Shown one piece after another: positions 62,104-64,000 of a stretch of DNA of 64,000 bases. The notes under the pieces were generated by a model that had not been told where the DNA came from, ran no database searches, and worked only from the letters and a program-made list of their open reading frames with translations. Numbering within the stretch: position 1 is the first letter of the stretch; each line of letters opens with the position of its first letter. The position numbers and the translations under genes are program-made. The stretch comes from Adineta steineri (taxonomy: Eukaryota; Rotifera; Eurotatoria; Adinetida; Adinetidae). The DNA lies in contig CAJNOI010000037.1 of NCBI GenBank assembly GCA_905250115.1, forward strand, positions 124,001-188,000, in the 5' to 3' direction.

Positions 62104-64000
62104 CGTCGAATTTTGTTTATTATTTCCGTTATATTTTACACATATTCAAGAAATATGAATAATATATCTGAAAAGCATTCAAGTGTATACTTGGAGTTGT
62201 GTTTGTGATTATAATGATAGTAGTGGTAGATCGATCAACGAAAAAAAAAAGAAGAAGATAACAATAACATATTTGATAGATCTATACTAAGAACATCTCT
62301 TTCTTCCTTCTTCTCTCTCTCTCTGTCTCTTATCTTAACTATATCTCTGTAATGGTTGTAGTTTGGAACCGACGAAAAGAGCTTCTCCCTCTTTTTATCT
62401 CGAAGAAAAAAAACGAGAGATAGACAGAGAGAGAGCAAGTGAACCTTCTGAAAATTATTTTTTTCTTCTTTCTTCTATTCTTTCTAAAACAAGATACATA
62501 TATATGTGTATATAATTGTTAACTACCGAAGAAAGAATAATGATAATAATAGGAACAATTAAATCGAATAAAGATGTACTTATGTTCTATAACAAAAAAA
62601 AAGAAGAAGAAGAAGACTCGATCGATTAGCACAAGTTCATACAAATATGTGTTTAATCAAGAAAAGAAAAAAGACAGACAAAATCACCTCACATATATTA
62701 CGCATGTATCTATCATTACTTTTCTCATCTCGCACTCTATCTTGACATATTGAATGTATATGTATGTAAAAAGAAAAATTGACAACGATGATGAAAAAAA
62801 GGCTTAACATTGTCTTACACCTAGATCCAGATTAGATGATAAATGAAGTCTCTTTTTCTCTTTTTTATTCATATAGAAAAATAACAATAATAACATTGAT
62901 ACAGGTTAAATCTATGACTGATCGGTTCATATCGATAATTCTATTTGATATGAATAAAATAGAGTTACTTTATCTTATTCACTAAATTTTGATTGTCTGA
63001 CTGATAGTTATAATGACTGATTATTGTTGTGTTTAAATTGAAAGGATTACAAAGAAATTAGATCGATTAAATGTTAGAAAACATAAACTTACACACATCT
63101 ATATATATATATATAGATATACGCACTTTCCTTTTCCTTTTATTGTCACGATGAACTTCCAAAACATTGAATCAGCCCTGCGGTATTACATCCTGTTTCG
63201 ACGCCAATTATCGATTGCGTGCTGCAAGGCGAATAGAAGAAGAGATCACGTGTGATTGACAATTCGATTAATGTGTCGATTTCTTTTACGTTTGTCACTT
63301 TCTTCTTCGAATAAATAAATACATCAAAAAAAAAAAAACTTTCTTTTACATATGTACTAATGATAATTTGAATAACTTCGATTCTCTCATATGACTAAAT
63401 CAGTGGGAGTTCATCAGCTGTTAAACATCTAATGAACTATGTCGATGTTTATGCAATAAAAGATCGGAAATGTAAAGAAAAAAAAAATTCTTAAGAGAAT
63501 TGATGACTGACCAACGCAGTTCCTTCTAGACATTCAAATTAAGGATCAGCTTACAATGAAAAAAAAAGAAAAGAAGGAGGAGAGAGAGAGAGACAGAATA
63601 AGATGATAAGAAACGTTTTGTTTGCTATGCATCAATGATGGTTACTTTCCTTCCGCGTAGATTACACTCAGTATTATATAATAAAAAAGAATCAAAGAAA
63701 ATTCTATCTATTTATAAAATTCATCCTATTAACTAACCAATTGAAATACTAAATGAATCCTTAGTGGTGATAACACGAAGTAAAAAAAAAAGTGTATACA
63801 TATATATCTACTTGTTCGCTCATACATTGATTAAAGTGATTGATAACACGATGTATAACGAGAAAAAGAAATTTTTTTTCTTCACTCACTCTTACATAAA
63901 CATATTGACAGGTTAATATTCTTCATTTTAATATATCATTAATACCATATGTCAATCGTTTTTCGTTATATAGACATATCCTCTTGATGTCGTTGTTTGC
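62104..64000. other. Upstream region of the LamG/WD40 gene to window end
   Basis: AT-rich, with CT/GA tracts (62299-62330, 63575-63595), a TA run near 63100-63118 and many homopolymers. No coding exon is supported. It should hold the promoter of the minus-strand gene starting at 62103. Confidence 0.5.

Overview
The window is AT-rich eukaryotic nuclear DNA: coding exons split by many short introns of about 50-70 bases with GT-AG ends, and wide AT-rich intergenic stretches. An ADP-ribosyltransferase-like domain joined to kinesin-light-chain-type TPRs, an intronless bacterial-type anhydromuramic acid kinase among animal genes, many hAT-like short elements, and start codons sitting right behind 3' splice acceptors together point to a bdelloid rotifer (Rotaria- or Adineta-like). 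That placement is inference; the animal gene set itself is read directly.

Layout. 1-1667 (+): ART-TPR protein, cut by the left edge. 2884-9217 (+): first ~1530 codons of BLTP1 (KIAA1109/Tweek), running into a 100-N assembly gap. 9318-10989 (+): TPRA1, whose 5' end is lost in the same gap. 11205-11669 (-): a small secreted peptide precursor. 14099-15782 (-): fatty acyl-CoA reductase homologue with altered catalytic residues. 16213-20196 (-): mitoribosomal PTCD3 (mS39). 20629-21744 (-): AnmK. 21949-23887 (-): ALKBH4, possibly spliced to an APH-like domain. 25158-27041 (+): RSRC2. 28969-29706 (+): ribulose-phosphate 3-epimerase. 33144-35097 (+): RagC/D GTPase. 41076-41960 (+): divergent eIF2-beta-like protein. 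42706-44896 (+): RMND1. 45109-45759 (+): unknown one-pass membrane protein. 45861-47474 (-): Arf-like GTPase. 47704-49779 (-): amine-type class A GPCR. 50840-62103 (-): a 13-exon receptor-like gene reading signal peptide, LamG, LamG, EGF, LamG, transmembrane helix, cytoplasmic linker, WD40-like propeller. The rest to 64000 is non-coding.

Most genes are unrelated housekeeping functions (lipid transfer, translation, mitochondrial translation, TORC1 signalling, pentose phosphate pathway, splicing) lying side by side. Same-strand runs occur (PTCD3-AnmK-APH-like-ALKBH4; Arf-like-GPCR-LamG/WD40), but no common pathway is evident. Introns and intergenic DNA carry non-autonomous transposons, several with 8-base target duplications typical of hAT elements.

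The most notable items are the LamG/EGF-TM-WD40 receptor-like gene, the apparently transferred AnmK, the possible ALKBH4-kinase-like fusion or two-gene transcript, the unlisted secreted peptide gene, and a BLTP1 gene whose missing two-thirds cannot fit in the stated gap. Exon boundaries were read by eye from splice consensus, frame and family similarity; no alignment or expression data were available.
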